DNA from: Pontibacillus halophilus JSM 076056 = DSM 19796
Lineage (GTDB): Bacteria > Bacillota > Bacilli > Bacillales > BH030062
Assembly: GCF_000425205.1 (NCBI RefSeq)
Contig: NZ_AULI01000025.1
Coordinates: 1 to 35,897 of the forward strand
Length of the DNA stretch: 35,897 bases
Direction: 5' to 3'
Part shown: one piece after another, positions 24,578 to 32,700 of the stretch
How the letters are laid out: every line of letters starts with the position of its first letter
Position numbering within the stretch: the stretch's first letter is position 1
Made by a program: the position numbers and the translations under genes
Notes under the pieces: model-generated
Database searches by the model: none
Told to the model about the DNA's origin: nothing
What the model saw: only the letters and a program-made list of their open reading frames with translations

Positions 24578-25015
24578 ATGACAGACGTTGCTATTTTACT
24601 ATTGCTTTACGTGTTCGCTTTGTTGTTGCTTAGTTATCCAGTCAACCTATTTCTCCGGTTGGGAGTAGGTATTTACTATGTGTTTACGCTCTATTCATTC
24701 AGCCAGGACTATCTAGCATTATCTGAAGAGCGGGATGCGTATGTTCAGAAGCATAGATATAACCATGACCATGACAATAAAGAAGACACATTGGCGCTAG
24801 AGCGACATTGGGATGAGCAGAGTAACTTAGTTGGGATGTATGAGGCACAAGTGAATGTCCCAATCTTCCTGTTTATTGTGTACGCCTACTACAGATGGTT
24901 CTCTTTCGTAGAGGAGCGAAGACATAAGATTTGGATTGCGGTTAGCATCCTTCCTGTTTTGCTCACGTACACAATTGCAGTGATATTCTTTGGAATGCAA
25001 GGCTATCAGCCATAA
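24578..25015 (+). CDS. Small multi-pass membrane protein
   Basis: 145 residues, hydrophobic near 3-24, 25-47, 92-108 and 116-141, with a charged loop (QKHRYNHDHDNKEDTLALER) in the middle. Not recognised. GGAGGAAGGAG precedes the ATG. It lies 20 bp after the kinase-like gene and 24 bp before the lipoprotein start, so the three form an operon. Confidence 0.68.
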   Translation: MTDVAILLLLYVFALLLLSYPVNLFLRLGVGIYYVFTLYSFSQDYLALSEERDAYVQKHRYNHDHDNKEDTLALERHWDEQSNLVGMYEAQVNVPIFLFIVYAYYRWFSFVEERRHKIWIAVSILPVLLTYTIAVIFFGMQGYQP

Positions 25016-25039
25016 ATAGTGAAGGAAGTGTGTAAAGAG

Positions 25040-25699
25040 ATGATGGAATTGAAGAAAGCAATAAAGGTGTGTAGCCTGTTCTCTCTACTTCTCCTTATTG
25101 GATGCAGCACGGGCACAGGGAACGAAGCGTCAGAAGAAACGACAGCTGTTGAACAAACTGAGGAGCAGGTGGAAGCGGAAGAAGAAAACGAGCAAGAAGT
25201 GTCGCATGCGAGTGACAACAATTCAGAAGAAGGGCAGAAAGAGACGAAAGACGACCGTTCTCAAACTATTGAAGCTACAGAGGAAGATCCTCTAGCTAGC
25301 TATTCGGCTGAAGAGATTGAGTATGCTCGGGTGTGGTTGCAGCTAGGAGTTAACCAGAACTTAGACGAATTAACAGTCACAAAGATTAAGGAAGGAGAAC
25401 CCTTGAATCCATATGACGATACGAGTGCCGTCTATCCTGAAGATGTAACAAACCTTGGTGGTCGGTTAATTGACGGTTCCGTGACGTACAGTGGAAACGG
25501 CAATGGAACCATCAACGTATATGATGTGCCCAAACGTTGGGAAAGCAGTTATCCTGAAGAACTGGGAGAAGACTTTATTAAAGAATTTACGAATGACATT
25601 ATTGAGAATACCAAGCTTGTATCCATAGAACCAGGTAATCCTGAGAAGGTAATTGAACTCATTGGGAAAATGGAATACGCTCCTCGTAATGATGAATGA
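25040..25699 (+). CDS. Lipoprotein of unknown function
   Basis: 219 residues from ATG 25040 (AAGGAAG 11 bases upstream; an in-frame GTG at 25019 has no binding site). The lipobox L-I-G-C has C22 as the predicted lipidated residue. A long acidic, disordered linker follows (residues 25-85, rich in E, Q and T). The folded C-terminal domain begins EEIEYARVWLQLGVNQNLDE and is seen in other Bacillaceae and staphylococcal lipoproteins, but I know no function. It should be anchored outside the membrane. It is last in the operon and is followed by a terminator. Confidence 0.78.
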   Translation: MMELKKAIKVCSLFSLLLLIGCSTGTGNEASEETTAVEQTEEQVEAEEENEQEVSHASDNNSEEGQKETKDDRSQTIEATEEDPLASYSAEEIEYARVWLQLGVNQNLDELTVTKIKEGEPLNPYDDTSAVYPEDVTNLGGRLIDGSVTYSGNGNGTINVYDVPKRWESSYPEELGEDFIKEFTNDIIENTKLVSIEPGNPEKVIELIGKMEYAPRNDE

Positions 25700-25734
25700 T
25701 GCTCCAAGTCTCTAGCACAACGAATTCAATCGAA

Positions 25735-25765
25735 AAAAGCCCTAACACAAATGGTTAGGGCTTTT
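25735..25765. terminator. Bidirectional terminator between lipoprotein and OsmC genes
   Basis: AAAAGCCCTAAC (25735-25746) pairs perfectly with GTTAGGGCTTTT (25754-25765), loop of seven bases, between convergent genes. Confidence 0.9.
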
Positions 25766-25771
25766 ACTGTA

Positions 25772-26197
25772 TTAAAGTGTCTGTTCCCCATTCACGCCGT
25801 TAATGGAGTAAGTCACAGTTAAGTTTGCGTTAATGGAGTGGGCAACGGAACAGTATTTATCTTTAGAAAGTTGCACAGCACGTACCACTTTGTCTTCAGG
25901 AAGTTCTCCTTCTAGAGCATAGTGGATATGAATGTCTGTAAATTTACGTGGATGCTCCTCAGCACGCTCACCTTTCATATCCATATGAAATCCGATTGGG
26001 TTAAGTCGCATTTTCTGGAGAATCTGGATAATATCGATTCCAGTACAGCTTGCTACAGCAGACATAAGCGCCTCTGTTGGGCGCGCTCCAGAGTTCTCAC
26101 CGCCATCGCCTTCTCCTGCATCCAATCGGATTGTATGTCCAGAAGGTGCTGCCCCTTCAAATGCCATTTTCCCTTTCCAGTCTACTTTAAATTCCAT
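25772..26197 (-). CDS. OsmC-family protein
   Basis: A 141-residue protein of the OsmC/Ohr superfamily (YhfA-like branch). The paired redox cysteines are C51 in ASCTGIDI and C116 in KYCSVAHS, in the usual positions. The family reduces organic hydroperoxides or responds to osmotic stress; the YhfA-like branch is less well understood. The ATG follows AAAGGAG on the reverse strand. A monocistronic unit with its own terminator shared with the lipoprotein operon. Confidence 0.88.
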   Translation of the reverse strand: MEFKVDWKGKMAFEGAAPSGHTIRLDAGEGDGGENSGARPTEALMSAVASCTGIDIIQILQKMRLNPIGFHMDMKGERAEEHPRKFTDIHIHYALEGELPEDKVVRAVQLSKDKYCSVAHSINANLTVTYSINGVNGEQTL

Positions 26198-26518
26198 CGT
26201 TTACGCTCCTTTACTTACTTATTCGTTATAGGTCTACAGTTATCTTTCGCAACTATAAGTATACTATGTAGGTTCAATACCTAGCTACGTATTTGCTCTA
26301 GCCGAAGTTTGTGGAAATGAATACATTCGGAAGGCAATGCATTCACATTCAAATAAATTCCAATTAGAGGGATTTGTGCTATAATGGGGTCGCATAAAGT
26401 AACAAGTCTATGATTCCTTCGCCCACCTTATGGATTAATTAACGATAATAGAAAGCTAGGAATTATAGGAGCGATCGTCCATGGTGTACCAAAGAATAGT
26501 GTGGGGAGGAGGGGGAAT
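26198..26518. other. Intergenic region with an extended -10 promoter
   Basis: TGCTATAAT (26377-26385) is an extended -10 element with a weak -35 (TTCCAA at 26358-26363, 16 bp spacing), reading toward the 62-residue ORF at 26519. On the reverse strand TTGCGA and TATAAC (16 bp apart, near 26232-26260) may drive the OsmC gene. A 21-codon frame from ATG 26480 (MVYQRIVWGG) overlaps the next gene and is unproven. Confidence 0.5.
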
Positions 26519-26707
26519 ATGGTTTTTTGGATATGCATTGCCTTAATAGGAATCTTGACACCAATTAGCCAGGTATCTTCTGATAAGAAGCTAACTAACA
26601 GAGAAAAGAAGCGGTCGATTCTCGGGATCTTAGGAATTTCTGCTACCTTAACTGTTCTATTGTTAATCATTGAATACAGTTACCTTATAGCGGACATGAT
26701 TCATTGA
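26519..26707 (+). CDS. Small two-span membrane protein
   Basis: 62 residues from ATG 26519, directly after the strong GGAGGAGGGGG site at 26505-26515. Hydrophobic spans near 2-19 and 37-57 flank a basic loop (SSDKKLTNREKKRS). The function is unknown. It has its own candidate promoter (26377) and terminator (26767), consistent with a separate gene. A reverse-strand frame over the same bases lacks any start signal. Confidence 0.7.
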   Translation: MVFWICIALIGILTPISQVSSDKKLTNREKKRSILGILGISATLTVLLLIIEYSYLIADMIH

Positions 26708-26766
26708 GTAGTTGCTTCTATAGGTCATATAGCAATCAACAGTTGTTAGTATACATAACGTCGAAG

Positions 26767-26795
26767 GAGCTTCCCGTTTTGGGAAGCTCTTTTTT
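26767..26795 (+). terminator. Terminator of the small membrane protein gene
   Basis: GAGCTTCCC (26767-26775) pairs with GGGAAGCTC (26781-26789), loop GTTTT, followed by six T. Confidence 0.9.
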
Positions 26796-26909
26796 GATAC
26801 GTACATATGAGCATACCTGTTCAAGAAAGGCATTTTTATTGAATGCATCGTAAAGTCCTGTTACGATTTCTATGCTTATCAATCCAGAATGAAAAGGAGG
26901 GACAGGTGT

Positions 26910-27527
26910 ATGAAGCAGTTATTCTTATATTTGTTCGGTATACTCATCTCGAGCCTTGGCATTGCGTTCTTCATTAAAGCGGATGTTGGGGTTGGCACGA
27001 CAGACAGCGTCGCAGTAGGCTTGTCCTCCCACATTCCAATTAGTGTAGGGGTTGGAATGATGACAGTCCACGTAACGGTTATCCTATTAAATAGTATTCT
27101 AGGGAAGACGCTCCCATCCTTATTTGTCTTTATTCCAATTGTATTAAGAGGGGTCACGCTCGACTTGTGGAATTTCCTTCTTACAGACTTCCAGCTGGAG
27201 TCGCTCGTCTTAAGGTGGGGACTCTTATTCGTCGGAATTGCCTTCATGGGAATTGGCATTGGCTCGTACTTACACACGAACCTTCCTAAAATCCCTGTCG
27301 ATGAACTGATGCAAACCTTGATGAAGAAAGATGGACTCTCCCTTAGAGTGAACCGCAATCTCTATGAGTTCTCCTTACTTGTCATCGGGTTCCTACTTGG
27401 AGGTCCAATTGGAATCGGTACGTTTGTCATCTCGTTCTTACTCGGCCCATCCATTCAGTTCTTCTATGAACAATGGAGCAACCTACTTTCGCCTAGCAAT
27501 GGTGGACAATACGCAAGTACTTCCTAA
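26910..27527 (+). CDS. YczE/YyaS-type integral membrane protein
   Basis: 205 residues with five hydrophobic segments. The pattern GIAFFIKADVGVGTTDSVAVG (near 16-36) and GIGSYLHTNLPKIPVDELM (near 113-131) is that of the YczE family of small membrane proteins, which resembles the YitT family in its amphipathic glycine-rich spans. In B. subtilis YczE influences lipopeptide production; no biosynthetic cluster is near here. ATG 26910 follows AAGGAGGG by eight bases. Confidence 0.75.
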   Translation: MKQLFLYLFGILISSLGIAFFIKADVGVGTTDSVAVGLSSHIPISVGVGMMTVHVTVILLNSILGKTLPSLFVFIPIVLRGVTLDLWNFLLTDFQLESLVLRWGLLFVGIAFMGIGIGSYLHTNLPKIPVDELMQTLMKKDGLSLRVNRNLYEFSLLVIGFLLGGPIGIGTFVISFLLGPSIQFFYEQWSNLLSPSNGGQYASTS

Positions 27528-27533
27528 CGGTTG

Positions 27534-27565
27534 AAAAGTCAATTCGAATGAGAATTGGCTTTTTC
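27534..27565 (+). terminator. Terminator of the YczE-like gene
   Basis: AAAAGTCAATTC (27534-27545) pairs with GAATTGGCTTTT (27552-27563), one G-T pair, followed by T. Confidence 0.85.
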
Positions 27566-27621
27566 TTTATGAAAAAAACGTGATGAACGGTGTGCATCCA
27601 GTAAACAGCATACGAATCACA

Positions 27622-27655
27622 AAAAAGCGCAATCTTAAAAAGGTTCGCGCTTTTT
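27622..27655. terminator. Second, isolated strong hairpin
   Basis: AAAAAGCGC (27622-27630) pairs with GCGCTTTTT (27647-27655), extended inside by AATCTT/AAGGTT. It lies 60 bp beyond the previous terminator with no gene between them, so it is a back-up terminator or the end of an unseen short RNA. Confidence 0.7.
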
Positions 27656-27785
27656 AAGATACAAAGATTGATTTGTTTCCTTTATTTTGAAATAATCAAC
27701 GATAAGAATTCGTAACTTCCACAATAGGTGTCGCAAATCGACATGCTCTCTGAAGTGTTAGGATAGCGAAAAGGGGGAGACGAGC

Positions 27786-29057
27786 ATGAAATTCAGAGAG
27801 TTTCACCGAAATATCAAGATTCGGATTGTGGAGACGTTCGTAAGTCGCTTTATTGGAAGTATGATCTTTCCATTTATGTCGATTTACTTGGCCGTGCATT
27901 TCGGTGCGACCGTGGCTGGGTTATTGCTGCTTATTAATGTAGGAATTGGGATTGGCATTAACTTTCTAGGGGGATACTTCGCAGATCAATTCGGGCGAAA
28001 GAAGGTGATGCTATGGGCAGAATTGCTACGATTCCTCGCATTCATGACGATGGCTCTATGTAATTCACCTTGGTACCAATCACCGAGTATTACGTTCGCA
28101 ATGATGACAGTCAACAGTATTTGCTGGGGGTTAGCAGGACCGGCGAACCATGCGATGCTGATTGACGTTAGTTTGCCCTCTCAACGCAAAGTCATCTATT
28201 CCATTACATACTGGGTAAACAATCTATCCATTGCAGTGGGAGGAATCATAGGAGCTTTCTTGTTCAAAGACTACCTATTTGAACTGTTTATCGCCTTAAG
28301 TTTCTCAGCTTTATTTGTTGTCGTCATTGTGATGTTCTTCATTATAGAGAGTCACTTTCCTGAACGAACGAAGATGCAACCTGTCCAACACGTGAAGAAG
28401 TTACTTTCAAGCTACAAGAGTGTATTGAATGATCGTTTATTTGTGTTGTTCACAGTTGCCGGTGTACTCACGCTCTCAATGGAATTTCAGCTGACGAATT
28501 ACATTGGAATTCGATTGAGTGAAGAAATGCCGACACAAACCTTTCTATTCTGGGAAGTGGATGGGGTGAAAACGATGGGATTCCTGCGCAGTGAGAACAC
28601 CATTCTCGTAGCAATCCTCATGTTGTTCGCTGCACGGTTATCTAAATCATTCCAAGATCGGCCTCTCCTTGTTGGGTGTAGCTTCTTATTTACAATCGGA
28701 TATGGAGCGCTAGCTTACTCCAATAACCTATGGGTGCTCGTCATCATGATGGCCATTCTCACAGTTGGAGAAGTATTGAAAGTCCCTGTGGAGCAGTCCT
28801 ATATGGCATCGATACCACCTGAGCACGCACGTAGCACGTATATGGCGTTCAATGGCTTGAAATTCAATTTATCCATGCTCATTGCCTCGTTGACCGTAGC
28901 CGTTAGTTCGATTCTGCCAACGACAGTTATGGCTATCTTAATCCTATTGATTGGACTGACCGGAACATGGATCTATCACCTTATCACTCCTCAGCTTGAT
29001 GTTCGTAAAAGGCTTGAGATGGAGATGGAAGAGGTTAGTGGGACACTCGAGTCTTAA
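27786..29057 (+). CDS. MFS transporter, 12 membrane spans
   Basis: 423 residues. Major facilitator motif A is visible as GGYFADQFGRKK at residues 62-73, and about 12 membrane segments follow, with a central charged loop (ESHFPERTKMQPVQHVKKLL near 188-207). It resembles drug/H+ antiporters of the YttB/MdtH kind; the substrate is unknown. GGGGGAG lies about six bases before the ATG. No regulator is adjacent. A terminator follows at 29140. Confidence 0.85.
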   Translation: MKFREFHRNIKIRIVETFVSRFIGSMIFPFMSIYLAVHFGATVAGLLLLINVGIGIGINFLGGYFADQFGRKKVMLWAELLRFLAFMTMALCNSPWYQSPSITFAMMTVNSICWGLAGPANHAMLIDVSLPSQRKVIYSITYWVNNLSIAVGGIIGAFLFKDYLFELFIALSFSALFVVVIVMFFIIESHFPERTKMQPVQHVKKLLSSYKSVLNDRLFVLFTVAGVLTLSMEFQLTNYIGIRLSEEMPTQTFLFWEVDGVKTMGFLRSENTILVAILMLFAARLSKSFQDRPLLVGCSFLFTIGYGALAYSNNLWVLVIMMAILTVGEVLKVPVEQSYMASIPPEHARSTYMAFNGLKFNLSMLIASLTVAVSSILPTTVMAILILLIGLTGTWIYHLITPQLDVRKRLEMEMEEVSGTLES

Positions 29058-29139
29058 ATAGAGAAGAGGTAAGGAAGAATGGACAAGAAAGAGTCTCTTT
29101 ATCCAGCAGGTATTGAGTGGGGATAACTAAATCGTTAAT

Positions 29140-29180
29140 AAAACGGCTGAAGAAGGATTAAGACTCTTCAGTCGTTTTTA
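29140..29180 (+). terminator. Terminator of the MFS gene
   Basis: AAAACGGCTGAAG (29140-29152) pairs with CTTCAGTCGTTTT (29166-29178), one G-T pair, followed by T. TGGTAGAAT (29186-29194) directly after it is a plausible extended -10 for the next gene. Confidence 0.85.
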
Positions 29181-29236
29181 TGTCATGGTAGAATAGAGGA
29201 AGTAGGATGAAAAATTTGTTAAAAGGGGGAGCTGTT

Positions 29237-29638
29237 ATGAATCACATATTCTCAGTAGAAACGACCCAGCACAGCCAGATGATTGATATGACATCACAAC
29301 TTAATCAGTGGATACAAGATGAGGGGGTAAGAGAAGGAATTCTGATTGTTACTTCCCTCCATACGACAGCTGGCATTACCGTTAATGAAAATGCAGACCC
29401 AGATGTAAAGACCGACATGCTCCGTCGATTTGACGAGTTGTACCCATGGGAGCATACGGAGGACCGACATATGGAAGGGAATACGGCGGCGCACATGAAG
29501 ACAAGTACCGTTGGACATTCACAGACCATCATTATTCAGAATGGGGAGCTTGTTCTAGGCACGTGGCAAGGCGTGTATTTCTGTGAGTTTGATGGCCCTC
29601 GAAAGCGAAAGGTACAAGTGAAAGTTATAGAAGGATAG
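29237..29638 (+). CDS. YjbQ/UPF0047-family protein
   Basis: 133 residues, the normal length for this single-domain family. Signature stretches: [12 protein letters not shown] (41-52), [12 protein letters not shown] (78-89) with conserved histidines, and [19 protein letters not shown] (107-125). E. coli YjbQ has a weak thiamine-phosphate synthase activity; the physiological role is not settled. ATG 29237 follows AAGGGGGAG; an in-frame ATG at 29207 lies upstream without a site. It is 10 bp before the HD nucleotidase gene and probably co-transcribed. Confidence 0.88.
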   Translation: MNHIFSVETTQHSQMIDMTSQLNQWIQDEGVREGILIVTSLHTTAGITVNENADPDVKTDMLRRFDELYPWEHTEDRHMEGNTAAHMKTSTVGHSQTIIIQNGELVLGTWQGVYFCEFDGPRKRKVQVKVIEG

Positions 29639-29648
29639 GTGGACGAAC

Positions 29649-30248
29649 GTGGAGCAAATCCAGAAGATTATGGACGTGTTATCATTAGCAGAGAACTTGA
29701 AACAAGAAATGCGCCATAGCTGGTTGTCGAATGGAAGACAAGAGAGTGTCGCAGAGCATACATGGAGAATGTCGCTCATGGCCGTCTTGGTGCAACCTTA
29801 TTTAGACAGGAAAGTAAACATGGAGAAACTGCTCAAGATGGTCATTATCCACGATTTGATTGAAGCAGAAGCAGGTGATGTACCTGCCTTTGATGCGATG
29901 AACGACACACAAATTAAAAGAGAGAAAGAAGAACGAGAGCTTGACGCAATTCTTTCCCTTAAACGTCGCCTCCCGTCTGAGTTAGGGGTGGAAATCTATG
30001 AATTATGGATGGAGTTTGAAGGCAAAGAAACGTATACAGCAAAGGTTGCAAATGCCCTCGATAAGCTAGAGGTCCAACTCCAACATAATGAAGCTGACAT
30101 ACATACATGGTTAGACATTGAGAAAGAAATGACCTTTCAAATGGGCAAGCATGTCGAATTCGATTCGTTTCTTAGTAAGATGAAAGACCAAATTGAACAA
30201 GATGGAGAACAGAAAATGCTCGCTGCAGGCGTAGAGTACCGTAAGTAG
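29649..30248 (+). CDS. HD-domain protein, YfbR-like 5'-deoxynucleotidase
   Basis: 199 residues. HD-superfamily ligands: H37 in VAEHTWRMS, H68-D69 in IIHDLIEAEAGD and D138 in NALDKLEV. This matches the YfbR/HDDC2 group, which removes phosphate from deoxynucleoside 5'-monophosphates using a divalent metal. The start is GTG 29649, with AGGTGG seven to eight bases upstream, next to the YjbQ stop. The downstream 57-residue membrane protein gene follows after 22 bp. Confidence 0.85.
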   Translation: MEQIQKIMDVLSLAENLKQEMRHSWLSNGRQESVAEHTWRMSLMAVLVQPYLDRKVNMEKLLKMVIIHDLIEAEAGDVPAFDAMNDTQIKREKEERELDAILSLKRRLPSELGVEIYELWMEFEGKETYTAKVANALDKLEVQLQHNEADIHTWLDIEKEMTFQMGKHVEFDSFLSKMKDQIEQDGEQKMLAAGVEYRK

Positions 30249-30270
30249 CGAATAGAAATGAGGAGAATTC

Positions 30271-30444
30271 ATGGATTCAAGGAAGTTCTTATTGCTGATC
30301 ATTTTGCTAATGCATGTTGCGACATTAGTCAACATTACTGTATTCGATTCGGAGTGGAATGGGTTATTAATGGCATGGAACACCATCCTCTTCATAGCCG
30401 CAATTGCACTAGTTGTCCCTCAGTTTCAAAGGAGTAGAGGATAA
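30271..30444 (+). CDS. Small membrane protein (57 residues)
   Basis: ATG 30271 lies six bases after GAGGAG and opens a 57-codon frame. Two hydrophobic segments, about 6-24 (FLLLIILLMHVATLVNITVF) and 34-51 (AWNTILFIAAIALVVP), are followed by a basic tail (QFQRSRG). A strong terminator begins 12 bases after the stop. It is third in the YjbQ-HD operon. The function is unknown. Confidence 0.7.
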   Translation: MDSRKFLLLIILLMHVATLVNITVFDSEWNGLLMAWNTILFIAAIALVVPQFQRSRG

Positions 30445-30456
30445 TCTTTAAGCAAT

Positions 30457-30488
30457 AACGCCTAGCAGGTAGCTGCTAGGCGTTTTCT
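30457..30488 (+). terminator. Terminator of the YjbQ operon
   Basis: AACGCCTAGCAG (30457-30468) pairs perfectly with CTGCTAGGCGTT (30473-30484), loop GTAG, then TTCT. Confidence 0.92.
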
Positions 30489-30907
30489 CGTTCATGATTA
30501 AATCGGTATCCATGCCACACAGAACGACTACAATGAACGAAGTAAAGACTTAAATGCTGATAGCTTCTGCCTTAACGTACGGCAGGACACGGTTGTTCCA
30601 ATAAATCGGAGGAGGATGACCTCTACCTTATCCTTTAGCCACATTGTATTTATTATCTTTATTAGAGACTAACAACCTATAAGATTAAGGGGACCTATGT
30701 ACGGTTACTTGGCTTGGTTTCAAGGCTCATCCATCCCCCAGGGAACGAATTGAAATGAACGATAAGCTTGTACAAGGAAATTAAATACAAATATAGAAGC
30801 ATATAATAGATATAGATTACTGAATAAAGGTTGTTTCTTTCTTCAAACAAATGGGCATATTCGTTGAAGATTGAAAGCACAAGAACCCACAAAAGAGAGG
30901 TAGAATA
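30489..30907. other. Intergenic region without a recognised gene
   Basis: About 420 bases. Only very short frames with plausible binding sites exist (17 codons from ATG 30617 after GGAGGAGG, and 18 codons from ATG 30697 after GGGGA); neither is convincing. The right half (30770-30890) is AT-rich and probably holds the promoter for the gene at 30908. Confidence 0.4.
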
Positions 30908-31132
30908 ATGGGCCTATTGCTTTGGATAACTATTGGCTTCATCGCCACCGGATTCGTTGTTCTTATTCGCACGAGAAAAGGGGTGGAGAATAAGGTTGCT
31001 TACATCAAGGCAAATATGGAAGGCGAGGAAAGTTTAAATAAAGCTAACTCCATAATCTGGTGGATAGGGTGTACCACAGCTTGGGGGTTAGTGAGTATGT
31101 TTCTTGTGGTGTGGTGTTTTCATAGTTACTAA
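30908..31132 (+). CDS. Small two-span membrane protein (74 residues)
   Basis: Hydrophobic segments near 2-20 and 49-70 flank a charged segment (RTRKGVENKVAYIKANMEGE). GAGAGG lies about six bases before the ATG. Not recognised. It is convergent with the DUF420 gene, with the palindromic repeat at 31226-31274 between them. Confidence 0.6.
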   Translation: MGLLLWITIGFIATGFVVLIRTRKGVENKVAYIKANMEGEESLNKANSIIWWIGCTTAWGLVSMFLVVWCFHSY

Positions 31133-31225
31133 CGGGAACTGTAGATTTCGAATGTATGTAAACAAGCGGTGTGAAGTTAAGTTACATAGAAGATAATTAA
31201 TCTTAAACTTCAACAATGAAAAGAA

Positions 31226-31274
31226 AAAAGACAGGTTCCTTGTCCCATTGGGACGAGGAACCTGTCCCTCTGTC
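31226..31274. repeat. Dispersed GGGACA repeat, inverted pair acting as bidirectional terminator
   Basis: Two copies of the GACAGGTTCCTTGTCCC word face each other (31230-31246 and 31250-31266), giving a 17-bp stem with a single G-T pair and loop ATT, flanked by AAAAAAG and CTTTA tails. It sits just before the stop of the reverse-strand DUF420 gene and after the forward gene at 30908. Same repeat family as 17059 and 17207. Confidence 0.8.
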
Positions 31275-31275
31275 T

Positions 31276-31812
31276 TTAGTAATATGGAGAAATCATAATG
31301 TACACAAGTACACCTGTAATACTTACATACAGCCATAGTGGCATTGTCCAGCGAGCAATCTTGCGGTGCTTGTCGACTTTCATTGCAAGTCCGCGGAACA
31401 AGCTGATCAGCGCAAGAGGCACAATGACAATTGCCAGAATGATATGCGTGATTAAGATAAAGTAGTAAATATATTGTAGAATTCCTTCACCACCGTACGA
31501 TGTGGAAGGAGCCATCGCGTGATACGACAAGTACGTCACGAGGAAGAGCGCCGTCGTTGAGAACGCTGCAAAGATGAAGCGTTTATGCCACTTCACATTC
31601 TTTCGTAGAATCATAAATAACGCTGCGAACAAGAAGACGGTCGTAAATGAGTTAAAGATGGCATTCAGTAATGGTAGTATCGTCAAATCAAAACTAGTAT
31701 CGCTATTGATCTCAGGCATGAAGAAGAGAATCGTAACAATCAGATTGATCGCAATGGATAACCCAATGACCCATGGTACATAGTTAAATTCTTTCTCTCT
31801 TTGTATATCCAA
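31276..31812 (-). CDS. DUF420 membrane protein (YozB/CtaM family)
   Basis: 178 residues with five membrane segments (near 13-32, 42-66, 77-97, 112-137, 152-174). DUF420 proteins such as S. aureus CtaM help in the maturation of haem-copper (aa3-type) cytochrome oxidase; conserved histidines H75 (VKWHKRF), H98 (YLSYHAM), H122 (LITHIIL) and H147 (VDKHRKI) could bind haem or copper. The start is TTG 31812 (MDIQREKEF), with AAAGG about 12 bases upstream, as no ATG lies within the next 30 codons. Confidence 0.82.
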   Translation of the reverse strand: MDIQREKEFNYVPWVIGLSIAINLIVTILFFMPEINSDTSFDLTILPLLNAIFNSFTTVFLFAALFMILRKNVKWHKRFIFAAFSTTALFLVTYLSYHAMAPSTSYGGEGILQYIYYFILITHIILAIVIVPLALISLFRGLAMKVDKHRKIARWTMPLWLYVSITGVLVYIMISPYY

Positions 31813-31957
31813 AGTAAGTCAACCTTTCTATGAGTATAATGGTACAAGAGTAGTATAACGAAAATATAAGCAAAATTCACCCTCTAACGCGCGGGAAAAG
31901 GTGACGGTATTGTTAACATTTTAGATTTTTGAGGGGATAGTAGAAGGGGAATACTTG
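31813..31957. other. Spacer between the DUF420 gene and the immunity region
   Basis: Divergent control region. AT-rich, with the likely promoter of the DUF420 gene on the reverse strand and AGAAGGGG at 31942-31949 leading into the interrupted ORF. No gene seen. Confidence 0.4.
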
Positions 31958-32161
31958 ATGAGTAAAGAAAGTCAATAGCAACAGGAAACAAAAGATGTCC
32001 ATTTTCGAGTAAAAATAAAAAGCTTGCAAAGTCAGCTTTACAAGCATTTGAGGGTAAACCACAAGTTTCAAGATAATGGTTTACCTTTGTATCTAAGCCA
32101 CGGTGCTACAGTAGAACTTTCGGAAAGAAAGCTTAAATTACTGGAAAAATTGTTGTTGTAA
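31958..32161 (+). pseudogene. Small gene interrupted by an in-frame amber codon
   Basis: ATG 31958 follows AGAAGGGG at eight bases. The frame reads MSKESQ, TAG (31976-31978), then continues open for 60 codons (QQETKDVHFRVKIKSLQSQL... ending SERKLKLLEKLLL) to TAA 32161. A single C-to-T change, CAG to TAG within a CAA/CAG run (glutamines), explains the break. The 67-codon product would be basic and soluble; no family is recognised. It is first in the immunity array and could be a decayed immunity or regulator gene. Confidence 0.6.
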
Positions 32162-32190
32162 AATGAAATGTGATAAGGAGGTAAGTGTTT

Positions 32191-32646
32191 ATGGACGAAA
32201 AAGATATTATGCTTCTGAAAGAGTTACTTTATCATACAAACAAGGATATTGTAGTAAAACAGTTAATGAATATAGATAACCCTTTATTCCTCCATTTCTT
32301 TTCTGCAAATTATAATTGGAACAATGGATTTGAGGTGCCAACAGTCATTCTACATAAAGAGATATGTGATTTAGGGACAGGATTACTGATGTTTCATTAT
32401 GCAGATGGCTTCCGTCTGTTAGAAGGAATAGATGAAGATTCAAGTTCTACATCAGAAGATTGGGAAGTTTTTTTGAGGAAGACTTACTATAAACTATTAA
32501 ACCTTGACTTTAAATCACAAGACATATCCTTTGACCCTGGATTAACACAAATACAAAAGTATAAGTTAAAAAAGAATAATCCAAACCTTCCTGACGTTTT
32601 AATTAGCGAGTCACCAGGTGAGAAAATTGATATGCCTAAAATATAA
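32191..32646 (+). CDS. DUF4274 immunity-type protein
   Basis: 151 residues. The central stretch NYNWNNGFEVPTVILHKEICDLGTGLLMFHYADG (two parts: NWNNGFEVPTVI and CDLGTGLLMFHYADG, near residues 39-72) is the DUF4274 signature, a family found in polymorphic-toxin immunity loci. It presumably binds and inhibits a specific toxin domain inside the cell. ATG 32191 is nine bases from AAGGAGG; an in-frame GTG at 32185 is too close to it. No toxin gene is in the window. Confidence 0.78.
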   Translation: MDEKDIMLLKELLYHTNKDIVVKQLMNIDNPLFLHFFSANYNWNNGFEVPTVILHKEICDLGTGLLMFHYADGFRLLEGIDEDSSSTSEDWEVFLRKTYYKLLNLDFKSQDISFDPGLTQIQKYKLKKNNPNLPDVLISESPGEKIDMPKI

Positions 32647-32700
32647 CAGATATGCTTTACAAAGCGTATTGGTTAAAGAAAAAATAGGTAGGGGATACAG

